Shown in pieces: positions 22,730-31,002 of a DNA stretch of 32,652 nt. This DNA comes from Syntrophobacterales bacterium (GTDB lineage: Bacteria; Desulfobacterota; Desulfobaccia; Desulfobaccales; 0-14-0-80-60-11): positions 1 through 32,652 of the forward strand of contig JALNYP010000044.1 in NCBI GenBank assembly GCA_023229795.1. The letters run 5' to 3'. The position numbers and the translations under genes are program-made. The notes beneath the pieces are model-generated. The model was not told the origin of the DNA. It searched no databases and saw only the letters and a program-made list of their open reading frames with translations. The stretch's first letter is position 1. Each line of letters opens with the position of its first letter.

Positions 22730-23290
22730 TTATTTTACGACAGCCTTGATACCTTTAAGGGCCTCCTCGGCATTATCGAAGGCCCCTACGTGGACCCAAA
22801 CGATCTTGCCGGATTTATCCAGAACCATGGTAACCGGGTAATTAGAGAAATTTAAAGCCTTGGCAAAAATGCCGTCGGGATCGGCAAGCAGCGGGAAAGG
22901 CACTTTGTGGAAGGCCTTCCACATCTTCATCTTGACGTCATTGTCGTCCTTGCCAACTGCCAGAAATTTTAACTTGGTTTTAAGAGTCGAATCCTGATTC
23001 GCCAGGTTGTAAAGAGTGTTTAGCACAGGAGCCTGTGCCATACAGTACGGTCAGGCGGTGTTCATCTGCTCCACCAACACGTATGGAGCTTTGATGTCCT
23101 GTAAGGTGAATTCTGCCGCCTTTCCCAGCCCCAGGTATTTGGCGTCTTCGTCGGACATGGGTTGGGGGAACTTAAAGCTGCCCAACTTTTGCCCCACCGC
23201 AGGCTCTGCCTCCGCGGCGAGGGACGCCGCGCCAAAGAGAAAGATAAGCGCCAGGCATCCTATTACCATTACCACCCTTTTCCGATGCAT
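22730..23290 (-). CDS. Periplasmic thioredoxin-fold selenoprotein, U-P-Y-C active site (in-frame UGA)
   Basis: Two adjacent same-frame segments are separated only by one UGA codon (23053-23051). Read through, they make a 186-residue protein: signal peptide (about 1-26), a strand (KAPYVLVEQMNTA), then residue 80 encoded by UGA followed by PYC. This is exactly where redoxin/TlpA-type proteins have their CxxC, so UGA is best read as selenocysteine in U80-P-Y-C83. The rest (KFLAVGKDDNDVKMKMWKAF, VTMVLDKSGKIVWVHVGAF) is a complete thioredoxin fold. A SECIS-like hairpin follows the UGA. AAGGAGG precedes the ATG at 23290. The internal ATG right after PYC has no ribosome site, so a separate second gene is unlikely. 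The alternative is a Cys-to-stop nonsense mutation. Confidence 0.75.
23023..23053 (-). promoter_or_regulatory. UGA codon with SECIS-like hairpin
   Basis: On the minus strand, UGA is followed after 18 bases by the loop of a perfect stem GCACAG/CUGUGC with loop GCUC. Bacterial SECIS elements have a short stem, a small loop with G among its first two bases, and 16-37 bases from UGA to loop; this fits all three. Confidence 0.65.
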
Positions 23291-23364
23291 TGGACCTCCT
23301 TGATTTTTTATTTTATGTATTATGTATCATCTTTAGTATTGCCAAGAAACAAATTGTAGAGGCC

Positions 23365-23404
23365 GACCCATGTGTTGCCTCTTTTTCAGGAGGACACATG
23401 GGTC
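23365..23404. repeat. Long hairpin between two minus-strand genes
   Basis: An 11-bp perfect inverted repeat (GACCCATGTGT at 23365-23375; ACACATGGGTC at 23394-23404) continues, after a two-base bulge, into CCTC/GAGG around an eight-base loop. No T run follows on either strand, so it is not a classic terminator. It lies 75 bp upstream of the selenoprotein start and could be a processing site, attenuator or small insertion. Confidence 0.55.
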
Positions 23405-23445
23405 CGCTCTTGCATCATTTGTTGTTCGCCAATGCGAACACGGTA

Positions 23446-23793
23446 TTAATGGCCCGGCTTCGCCCCCATGCCTCTCTTTATTTCACGTAGACGGTCCCAT
23501 TTTTTCTTAATCTGTTCAAGCTCCTGGGCGTGTTGCTGCTCCAGGCTAGGCCCGGCGGGACCGCTCATTTCCTTCATAATACGCCCCATTTGGTTTATGT
23601 GGAAGATCACCTCTTGTGTTTCAGCAGGAGTGAGTTTCCCGCTTTTCAGCGCATCGGCCATCTGCTTCATCATATCAGCACAAGTGCTGATATTTGTACA
23701 CAATTGTGGGCTCACTTTCGTTTGGGCGCCCACGGCAACGGAAAAAGCCGCAAGCAAAATTAACGCTAAAATGACTACCGTTAGCCTTTTCAT
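23446..23793 (-). CDS. Small periplasmic protein related to the Met/Gln-rich protein
   Basis: A 115-residue protein with start at the ATG at 23793 (GGAG upstream; a longer frame adds 14 residues before the signal peptide). The signal peptide ends near VGAQ. The mature part is helical: CTNISTCADMMKQMADAL, then LTPAETQEVIFHINQMGRIM and EMSGPAGPSLEQQHAQELEQ. It matches the 18685-19107 protein segment by segment (MTPEQQQQMM, NQMGGMMQQM), with most methionines replaced. It contains two Cys (a CTNISTC spacing) that the paralogue lacks. Likely a periplasmic metal or stress protein; function unknown. Confidence 0.65.
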   Translation of the reverse strand: MKRLTVVILALILLAAFSVAVGAQTKVSPQLCTNISTCADMMKQMADALKSGKLTPAETQEVIFHINQMGRIMKEMSGPAGPSLEQQHAQELEQIKKKWDRLREIKRGMGAKPGH

Positions 23794-24270
23794 TTTTTCT
23801 CCTATGATTGTGTAGAAGTTGAAATTTGGTTTCACTATTAAGTCTCGTTTTACCTCTCACTTTTGATTCATGGCGACATGTCCAGCCTCCTTGACGGCAA
23901 TATTCTTTGATATCAAAGCAAGTTACATGCCATCGAATTTCTTATAAATTTCTCTTCGCATCTAATCTCTGCCGATGGCATCCGTGTCACTATCAATATT
24001 GATCATTTAAGGAGAAATTCTAGCTTTTTTGAGATATAACCTGTTCCGAGTGATGTGGTATGGCATAGCTGTCTGGCTTGTTAAATTTCGATAGATTAAG
24101 ATAATAGCGTAACATTAACGTATATTTATTTGCTTGATGGGTACAAAAATGAATGAGATTCCTAAGAAAAGGTTTCATGGCTCGTTTCATCCGAGAAACA
24201 ATATCAGACCGATGAACTGCTACATTTCATAATCTTTTCCGAGGGTTGCTGGTTGAAAAAGCTGGAAGGG
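23794..24270. other. Intergenic stretch without a recognisable gene
   Basis: AT-rich sequence with no supported coding frame. The only structure seen is a 9-bp inverted repeat, ATGCCATCG (23927-23935) and CGATGGCAT (23973-23981), separated by 37 bases. It may hold the promoter for the gene at 23446-23793. Confidence 0.5.
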
Positions 24271-24401
24271 CTAAACGCAAACCACTTTCCGCAGATTCAA
24301 CAAATATTGCCGGGCCGCCAGGGCCGCGGCGCAAAATAGCAAGATTAGCGCCAGGCATCTTATTACCCTTGCCTCCTTCTTCAACTCATCGGACCTCCTT
24401 T
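24271..24401 (-). pseudogene. Chimeric gene remnant: selenoprotein signal peptide joined to flavoprotein C-terminus
   Basis: On the minus strand, positions 24401 to about 24326 resemble the ribosome site and signal-peptide codons of the selenoprotein gene (compare 23302-23228), and positions about 24327-24277 resemble the last codons of the YHS-flavoprotein gene (compare 25170-25119, including codons for AARQYLLNLRK). The join keeps one open frame of 37 codons from a TTG at 24384 to a TAG at 24271. It looks like the scar of a deletion between a duplicated pair of these genes. Translation is possible but not supported. Confidence 0.6.
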
Positions 24402-24511
24402 ACTGCACGGATTTTGCTCACGGCAACGCGACCGCAAGAAAGCCAAGTCTCTCAGTATATCGACATTTTCCACATTAAAGTTTAGGCTTCGTTGCATCCG
24501 GCTCGGCAAAT

Positions 24512-24991
24512 TTATTCCACGATGATCACGGCAAAACCCTTGGCGCCGTCCACCACCTTACGGCTGACGCTGCCCAGGAGCAGGGATTCGGCCAGCCCCA
24601 GCCCCCGGCGTCCCATGACGACAGTGTCGTAGCCTTCCGTCTGGGCCACATTGATAATATCCTCCGCCTCGTCGAAATACTTGGGCTTGAATTTGTCGGC
24701 CACCGCCCCTTTGGCCAGACCGGCGGCGGTGAGGTGTTGATGGGCCTTGCTGAACAGGTCTCGCCAGTTCTTTTCCTGCTCCCGCTCCCAGTCGGCCACC
24801 AGCCGCTGTCGGACTTGCTGTTCCTTTTCGTCTAAGACGTGGCCATAATCCCAAAAAGTCGGGGGCAGGCTTGGCAGAACATGAAACAAAGTGACCTGCA
24901 CCACCGGGGTTTTACCGAAGGTTTTGGCCACGTATTCAACGGCGCGCCAGGCCCCGGCGGAACTATCCAGAGCGATCAATATCTTGGCCAC
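24512..24991 (-). CDS. Universal stress protein (UspA family)
   Basis: A 159-residue single-domain Usp. The start is GTG at 24991 with GGAGG upstream. The N-terminus is AKILIALDSSAGAWRAVEYV and the nucleotide-loop motif is MGRRGLGLAESLLLGSVSRK (G-x2-G-x9-G-S), so it should bind ATP. It lies downstream of the YHS-flavoprotein gene on the same strand. Usp proteins modulate stress survival; the specific target here is unknown. Confidence 0.92.
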   Translation of the reverse strand: MAKILIALDSSAGAWRAVEYVAKTFGKTPVVQVTLFHVLPSLPPTFWDYGHVLDEKEQQVRQRLVADWEREQEKNWRDLFSKAHQHLTAAGLAKGAVADKFKPKYFDEAEDIINVAQTEGYDTVVMGRRGLGLAESLLLGSVSRKVVDGAKGFAVIIVE

Positions 24992-25106
24992 GACTGCCTC
25001 CTTGTTCAGTGAAATTGTGTGATAGGGTAATCATCCTTTTTTGCGGAGTCAACGGCTCACAGGCCTGCCCTGACTATTAAGGCCCCTTTAGTTACGGTGT
25101 TTCCCA

Positions 25107-26201
25107 TCAAGGAGGCGGGCAAACCGCTTTTCGCAGATTCAACAAATACTGTCTGGCCGCCAGGGCGGCCTTGGCTCCTTCGCCAGAGGCGATGACGATC
25201 CGTTTGCCGAAGGCGTCGGTCACGTCCCCGGCGGCGAAGATCCCGCGGCAGGACGTGGAGCAGTCGGTATGGATCACGATCTCCCGCCGCTGGTTGCGCT
25301 GCACCAGCGGGGCCACCAGGGAGGAGTTGGGCTCCAGGCCCACGGCGATAAACGCGCCCTTAACCGGCAGGCTTAGAGTTTCGGCGCCGGCCTTTTTCCT
25401 GATGGAGATCCCGGCCAGGGTCCGGTCGCCGGTAAATTCGAGAACTTTATATCCAATGTAAGTATGCAAATTTGCCAGGCAAGCCACCCGCTCCACCACC
25501 GCCGCATCCGCGGTCAGCTCCGAGGTGGAAATTAGATGGATATTTCGGGCCACGGTGTGCAGGTTATCCACCATTTGCAGGGCCGAGTTGCCGCCGCCGA
25601 TGACCGCCGTGTCTTCACCCTCTACAAAAGATAACTCCTGAATGGCCCCGTAGAAGATCCCTTTCCGCAGGAACTTTTCTTCCCCGGGAACCCCGAGCCG
25701 CCTCCGGGTCATGCCGGTGGCGATGATGAGGGCCTTGGCGGTGTAGATAGCCAGCTCCGCGGTGGTGACCTTAAACCCGCCTTCGTGGGGCTCAATTCCT
25801 TCCACTTCGATCATCAGGTGGTCGATATAATGGGAAGCAAAAAGGTGATGCCTGAATTTGTCGATCAGCTCCGGCCCGGTGATGAAATCGAATCCCAGGT
25901 AATTTTCGATCTTGGTACTGTCCACCGCCTGCCCGCCCAGGTCTTTGGCCACCAGCAGGGCTTCCACCTTCGAGGTGCAGGCGTAGACCGCCGCGGTCAA
26001 GCCGGCGGGGCCGCCGCCTATGATGATCAAGTCATACGCGGTGCGGGCGCAGGTTCGCTCTTTCAGGAATTTATCCCGGCAGCCCTCCGAGCAGAAATAA
26101 TAAGTAATACCGTCGCAGTCGGCGGTAACAGCATCTTCTTCCCGGACTTCCATCCGGCAGACGGGGTCGGTTTTCAGGCCGCTTTTCTCTTCGTTGGTCA
26201 T
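25107..26201 (-). CDS. YHS domain fused to thioredoxin-reductase-like flavoprotein lacking CxxC
   Basis: A 364-residue two-domain protein. Residues about 10-50 are a YHS domain (TDPVCRMEV; YYFCSEGCRDKF). Residues about 55-355 are a thioredoxin-reductase-like flavoprotein with FAD motif IIGGGPAGL, NAD(P) motif AVIGGGNSALQ and second FAD motif GIFAAGDVTD. Where E. coli TrxB has its redox pair (CATC before DGFF), this protein has FYGAIQELSF, so both cysteines are gone and it cannot reduce thioredoxin in the usual way. It may instead pass electrons to a ferredoxin or to metal held by the YHS domain. Its ATG overlaps the cyclase stop (ATGA), so the two are coupled. Confidence 0.85.
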   Translation of the reverse strand: MTNEEKSGLKTDPVCRMEVREEDAVTADCDGITYYFCSEGCRDKFLKERTCARTAYDLIIIGGGPAGLTAAVYACTSKVEALLVAKDLGGQAVDSTKIENYLGFDFITGPELIDKFRHHLFASHYIDHLMIEVEGIEPHEGGFKVTTAELAIYTAKALIIATGMTRRRLGVPGEEKFLRKGIFYGAIQELSFVEGEDTAVIGGGNSALQMVDNLHTVARNIHLISTSELTADAAVVERVACLANLHTYIGYKVLEFTGDRTLAGISIRKKAGAETLSLPVKGAFIAVGLEPNSSLVAPLVQRNQRREIVIHTDCSTSCRGIFAAGDVTDAFGKRIVIASGEGAKAALAARQYLLNLRKAVCPPP

Positions 26202-27862
26202 GGCTCTTCCCTCATGCTTTCCACGACGTAAAGCATCACCGGATGGGCGATGCCCTTGAGCCTGGTCTCAAAGGTTCTGATGACGGCCACGGTCTCCTCG
26301 GAATGATGAAAGACCATTTCGGAGACCACCACCTCGCGTCCCTGGGCCTGGCCCTGGATGCGATGGGTCAAGTTCACCGCGGCCCCGATGATGCCGTATT
26401 TGGCCCGGCTCTCGGAGCCGAGATTTCCCACCACCACCTCCCCGGCATGGAGACCGATGCCAATGTTCAGGGGTGGCAACCCCGGTTCGGCCAGGTTCTC
26501 GGCTTCCACCGCCGCCTGCATCTTCAGGGCGCAGCCGATGGCTCGCCGCACCACCGGTTCTATGGGGCCTTCCAGGGGATCGAAAAAGGCCAGGATGGCA
26601 TCTCCCAAAAAGTCCACGATGATGCCACCATGGGCCTGAATCACCTCGATCATCTTAGCGAAGTGGCGGTTTAACAGATGAATGGTGGCTTCGGGACTCA
26701 GGGTCTCGGCCAGGGGGGTAAAGCCCCGGATATCGGAAAACAGGATCACCACTTCCCGCTTCTCCCCGCCCATGCGGCTGGCCTCAGGGCGGCTGAGGAG
26801 ATCCCGGGCGATCTCCGGGTCCACGTAGCGCCCGAAGGTGTTGCTGATGAAGTCCCGCTCCTTGAGGCCCGCCACCATGTCATTAAAGCTCAAGGTCAAC
26901 TGGCCGATTTCGTCCCGGCTGGCCACCGGTAAAGGCTTGCCGTAGTTGGCCTGGGCCACTCGGCCAGCCTTGGCTGCGATCTTGCGGATAGCCACGACCA
27001 CTGGCCGCACCCCCAGTCGGATGAACACCAGGATAACGATCAGGCACAGGATTCCGCCTGCCAGGTAATACAGGCGAAACCGCAAAATGGGCGCCAGGAT
27101 CTCGCTGCCCCGGGCGTGCAGCATGATGGTCCAGGGCGCGGCGTGGAGCTTATAAAAGCCGATCACCATTTCGGGACTATAGCCTTCTCCCATGACGGTG
27201 CCGTAGTCCTTCTCCTTCATGGCCTTGAGCATGACCAGCTCCAAAGGGTCCTGAGCCTCCCCGACGCAATGCCGAGTTTGCATGGCAGCGCTGCTATGGG
27301 CCAGATAGAGTCCTTCTTGGTTTACCAGGCAGGCCATCTGGGCCACCATCCAGCCTTCAGTGAGGATGTCCTGCATCAGGTAGTCGTAACTCACCAAAAG
27401 TTCGAGCCGTCCCAGGTCCTGGCCGGTTTGATCCAGGAGTTCTCCCCGCAGGCCTACGGTTTTCGCATCTGACGGGTAAAAGTATTCGATGGAAATTTCT
27501 ACGGATTGAGGCGGGACAGCCTTGCGGCCTTTGGTCTGGGGCGTCTGCTTCCAGGTAAGGTAGACCTCGCGGACCCCGGGCTGGGCCTTGATCTGTCCCA
27601 AGAGCCAACGCTGGACTTCCTTCCCCTGGGGGTCTTGGCCAGCCCGGGCGAACATCTCCATCCATTGCATTATCCCGTGAAGCCGCATGTCCAACTGGTG
27701 GGTAGCCCGCTCCAGCCGCAGGATGGCGATCTCCTGCCAATCCTTGAATAACAGCCCCTGGATGAAGCGGTAGCCGAATACCCCGATGACTAGTAAAAAC
27801 AGGGTTACCGGCACTACTAGTAGAACGATCAGTCTTTGCTGCAAACTCTTAAAGGCAAACAT
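26198..27862 (-). CDS. Membrane class III nucleotide cyclase-like receptor
   Basis: A 554-residue protein: N-terminal membrane helix (about 11-33), a periplasmic Cache-like sensor region, a second membrane helix, a HAMP segment (RPVVVAIRKIAAKAGRVAQA) and a C-terminal class III cyclase domain. The two metal-binding Asp are present (LFSDIRGFT; FLGDAILAFF), as are the Asn and Arg of AAVNLTHRI. However the base-recognition positions differ from adenylate cyclases: Lys is replaced by Asp in GGIIVDFLGD, and the Asp of IGD is Ala in YGIIGAAVN. Product is therefore uncertain. It is translated with the YHS-flavoprotein and lies downstream of copA, so its signal may be metal or redox related. Confidence 0.85.
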   Translation of the reverse strand: MFAFKSLQQRLIVLLVVPVTLFLLVIGVFGYRFIQGLLFKDWQEIAILRLERATHQLDMRLHGIMQWMEMFARAGQDPQGKEVQRWLLGQIKAQPGVREVYLTWKQTPQTKGRKAVPPQSVEISIEYFYPSDAKTVGLRGELLDQTGQDLGRLELLVSYDYLMQDILTEGWMVAQMACLVNQEGLYLAHSSAAMQTRHCVGEAQDPLELVMLKAMKEKDYGTVMGEGYSPEMVIGFYKLHAAPWTIMLHARGSEILAPILRFRLYYLAGGILCLIVILVFIRLGVRPVVVAIRKIAAKAGRVAQANYGKPLPVASRDEIGQLTLSFNDMVAGLKERDFISNTFGRYVDPEIARDLLSRPEASRMGGEKREVVILFSDIRGFTPLAETLSPEATIHLLNRHFAKMIEVIQAHGGIIVDFLGDAILAFFDPLEGPIEPVVRRAIGCALKMQAAVEAENLAEPGLPPLNIGIGLHAGEVVVGNLGSESRAKYGIIGAAVNLTHRIQGQAQGREVVVSEMVFHHSEETVAVIRTFETRLKGIAHPVMLYVVESMREEP

Positions 27863-27897
27863 TGGTCTGGAACCTGCTTTCTCAACAAGTAGATTTA

Positions 27898-30438
27898 TTA
27901 AAGTGACAGCCGCCTGAGGCGCAAAGCGTTCCCCACCACCGACACTGAGCTGAAGCTCATGGCCGCCGCGGCGATGATGGGACTTAGTAAAATCCCGAAA
28001 TGGGGGTAGAGGATGCCCGCCGCTATGGGAATACCCAGCGCGTTATAGATAAAAGCAAAAAACAGGTTTTGCTTGATGTTCCGCATGGTGGCGCGGCTCA
28101 AGCGCCGGGCCCGGACAATACCCCGGAGATCACCCTTGACCAGGGTCACCCCGGCGCTCTCCATGGCCACGTCTGTGCCGGTGCCCATGGCAACGCCCAC
28201 CTGGGCCTGGGCCAGAGCCGGAGCGTCATTGATGCCGTCCCCGGCCATGGCTACGAAACGGCCTTCTTTCTGTAGTTCTTTCACCTTCTCGGCTTTCTGG
28301 TCCGGGAGGACTTCGGGGATCACTTCGTCCAGGTCAAGCTTCTTAGCCACCGCCTCCGCGGTGGTGCGGTTATCTCCCGTCAGCATTACGATGCGGAGGC
28401 CCTCTTCATGGAGCTGCTCAATAGCCGCCGGGGTGGTCTCTTTGATGGGGTCCGCCACCCCCACCAGGCCCGCGGCCCGGCCGTCCACCGCCACCAACAT
28501 CACGGTCTGGCCTTCTTTCCGGAGGGCGTCCGCTTCCCCGGTCAGTTTATCGGCATCGATGCCTAATTCCTCCAGTAATCGTCGATTCCCCAAAGCCACC
28601 CGGTATCCGTCCACCTGCCCCGTGACCCCTTTGCCGGTGAGGTATTGGAAGTTTTCTGCCGCGGCCAGCTCAAGGCCTCGTTCCTGAGCCCCCTGGACGA
28701 TGGCTCCGGCCAGAGGATGCTCGCTCCCCCGCTCCAGGCTGGCCGCCAAGCGGAGCAGGGTTGCTTCATCCAGGCCGTCGGCCGGCCTGACGGTGACGAG
28801 CTTGGGCTTGCCCTCGGTGAGCGTGCCGGTTTTGTCCACCACCAGGGTGTCCACCTGGCGCATGACCTCGATGGCTTCGGCGTTTTTGAACAGCACCCCC
28901 ACGGTGGCGCCCTTGCCGGTGGCCACCATGATGGACATGGGGGTGGCCAGACCCAGGGCGCAGGGACAGGCGATGATGAGCACGGCCACGGCGTTGATCA
29001 GAGCGTGGGCCAGGCGCGGCTCCGGCCCCAGTAAAGCCCAGACAATGAAGGTGAGGACCGCGATTCCCACCACAGTGGGGACAAAATAGGCCGCCACCAC
29101 GTCAGCCAGTTTCTGGATGGGCGCCCGGCTGCGCTGGGCTTCCGCCACCATCCGGACGATCTGGGCGAGCAGCGTTTCGCTTCCCACCCGCTCGGCCCGC
29201 ATCACCAGGGACCCGGTGCCATTCATGGTGGCCCCGATGATCCGGCTGCCCGGCTCCTTCTCCACCGGGATGGGCTCCCCGGTTACCATGGATTCGTCCA
29301 CCGCGCTTTTCCCTTCCAGGACCACGCCATCCACCGGCACCTTCTCGCCGGGCCGCACCCGGAGGCGATCCCCCACCTGGACCTGTTCCAGGGAGATGTC
29401 TTCCTCGGTTCCATCTTCACGAAGCTGCCGGGCAGTCTTTGGGGCGAGCCCCAACAGGGCCTTGATGGCGGCGCTGGTCTGTCCCCGGGCCTTCAGTTCC
29501 AGCACCTGGCCCAGGAGCACCAGAGTGACGATGACCGCCGCGGCCTCAAAATAGACCCCCACCCTTCCTTCTGGCCCTCGCAAGGAGGCGGGAAAGATGC
29601 CGGGAAAGGCTTGGGCGATGACGCTATACACGTAAGCCACCGCCACCCCCAGGCCGATGAGGGTGAACATGTTCAGGCTGCGATTGATCACCGACTGCAC
29701 GCCCCGGACGAAGAAGGGCCAGCCTCCCCACAGTACCGCCGGCGTCGCCAACGCCAACTCTAGCCACCCCAGCGCTTCGGGGCCGGCCAGCTTTTCCAGG
29801 GGATGGCCGGGAATGAGGTGGCCCATGGCGATAATAACCACGGGGATGGTAAGGACCAGGGCCACCAAGAATCGCCGCCGCATGTCCCGAAGCTCCGGAT
29901 TCTCCTCTTCTTCCATGGCGACGGTGCGGGGCTCCAGCGCCATACCGCATTTCGGGCACGTTCCCGGGGTATCCTGCACGATCTCCGGGTGCATGGGGCA
30001 GGTCCACTCGGTGCGCGTCAAAGGAGGGGGCGGAGCGGCCAGCTCTAAAGCCATGCCGCACTTGGGGCAAGGACCGGGCTCAGGCTGCTGCACTTCCGGA
30101 TGCATGGGGCAGGTGTAGAAGCCCCCCGGAGGAGCCTCGCTCTTTTCTTCACGGGGAGGAGCAGGTTTAGCAGGTAACTCTAAGAGCATCCCGCACTTAG
30201 GACAGTGGGGCGCTGGCTCTCTGACTTCAGGATGCATAGGACAAGCAAGGTAAAGTTGGGGTTCTATGATGCTTTCCTGAAAAAACCGTCCTGGGTCCGC
30301 CCGGAATTTTCTCAGACAGTTTGGACTACAGAACCTGAATTCGTGACCTTTAAACAAGGTCTTATGCGGCGTTTCAACCGGAACGCTCATGCCACACACT
30401 GGATCTTGATTCCTATCTGAATTTCGAAATTTCTTCAT
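27898..30438 (-). CDS. copA: Copper-exporting P1B ATPase with YHS and three HMBD modules
   Basis: An 846-residue P1B ATPase. The N-terminus has a YHS domain (about 11-55; DPVCGM, FRFCSPNC) and three heavy-metal-binding repeats of the CPMHPE-x-CPKCGM type (about 62-87, 107-133, 144-170), but no classical HMA domain with CxxC. The membrane ion motif is ACPCALGLATP, the phosphorylation site VDKTGTLTEG, the SEHPLAGAI box is present, and the hinge is AGDGINDAPAL. The C-terminal SxxxVxxNALRLR helix fits Cu+ pumps. It exports Cu+ (possibly Ag+) from the cytoplasm, handing it to the periplasmic Cus system. Full length. Confidence 0.94.
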   Translation of the reverse strand: MKKFRNSDRNQDPVCGMSVPVETPHKTLFKGHEFRFCSPNCLRKFRADPGRFFQESIIEPQLYLACPMHPEVREPAPHCPKCGMLLELPAKPAPPREEKSEAPPGGFYTCPMHPEVQQPEPGPCPKCGMALELAAPPPPLTRTEWTCPMHPEIVQDTPGTCPKCGMALEPRTVAMEEEENPELRDMRRRFLVALVLTIPVVIIAMGHLIPGHPLEKLAGPEALGWLELALATPAVLWGGWPFFVRGVQSVINRSLNMFTLIGLGVAVAYVYSVIAQAFPGIFPASLRGPEGRVGVYFEAAAVIVTLVLLGQVLELKARGQTSAAIKALLGLAPKTARQLREDGTEEDISLEQVQVGDRLRVRPGEKVPVDGVVLEGKSAVDESMVTGEPIPVEKEPGSRIIGATMNGTGSLVMRAERVGSETLLAQIVRMVAEAQRSRAPIQKLADVVAAYFVPTVVGIAVLTFIVWALLGPEPRLAHALINAVAVLIIACPCALGLATPMSIMVATGKGATVGVLFKNAEAIEVMRQVDTLVVDKTGTLTEGKPKLVTVRPADGLDEATLLRLAASLERGSEHPLAGAIVQGAQERGLELAAAENFQYLTGKGVTGQVDGYRVALGNRRLLEELGIDADKLTGEADALRKEGQTVMLVAVDGRAAGLVGVADPIKETTPAAIEQLHEEGLRIVMLTGDNRTTAEAVAKKLDLDEVIPEVLPDQKAEKVKELQKEGRFVAMAGDGINDAPALAQAQVGVAMGTGTDVAMESAGVTLVKGDLRGIVRARRLSRATMRNIKQNLFFAFIYNALGIPIAAGILYPHFGILLSPIIAAAAMSFSSVSVVGNALRLRRLSL

Positions 30439-30519
30439 TCAGCCACCCATAAAATTTTACATCGAAATAAAAATAAACATCCTACCGGGAAGTGCAAGAG
30501 TAGAAACTGGCCTCAAGCC

Positions 30520-31002
30520 TTGGGTAGATTTTTCGGACAGATCCCCAAGGACCCCCGCTATCATCTGGAACTGAGAACAGATCTCTATCTGAGGGATCAA
30601 ATTTTTGATGTTTTAGCAAAATACGGCATAGGGCAAGTCTTATCCCACTGGACCTGGCTGCCACCCTTGCGAAAACAATTGGCCAAAGCTGATGGCAGAT
30701 TCTTCAATGCCAGGAATGAATGTGTGATCCGGCTACTGACACCTGCAGGGATGCGATATGAGGATTCTTATGTGAAGGCTTATCCTTTTGACAGGCTGGT
30801 GGAAGGAATGTTGCAGCCGGAGATGGTTTTGGAAACCGTGGAAATTGTTGAGGGTGCCATTGAGAAAGGAGTGCTGGCAAATTTGATCATCAACAATCGG
30901 GCCGGTGGGAATGCTCCACTGATTGCCCGGGAGATTGCCACGAAATTTTTGGGGAAACCGAAATCCAAGGCTCCTCACCAAATGAAGCTGTGGGATACTT
31001 GA
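30520..31002 (+). pseudogene. 5'-truncated DUF72 gene
   Basis: About 160 codons match the C-terminal half of DUF72 proteins (GQIPKDPRYHLELRTDLYLR near the start; ANLIINNRAGGNAPLIAREI near the end). Intact DUF72 proteins are about 240 residues and begin with a barrel segment that is missing. The frame is open upstream to about 30439 without ATG or GTG; a TTG at 30520 is the first possible start and has no ribosome site. The breakpoint lies within 80 bp of the copA start, so it may mark an insertion edge of the metal island. Confidence 0.6.

Noticed and set aside
22730..23041. A separate 103-residue thioredoxin-like gene starting just after the UGA
   Set aside because: The ATG lacks a ribosome site and the fold would lack its first strands and active-site residue; it is in frame with the signal-peptide segment upstream.
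23927..23981. 9-bp inverted repeat in the AT-rich gap as a possible attachment site or small RNA
   Set aside because: Too short and too widely spaced; no flanking integrase, promoter or terminator to support either.
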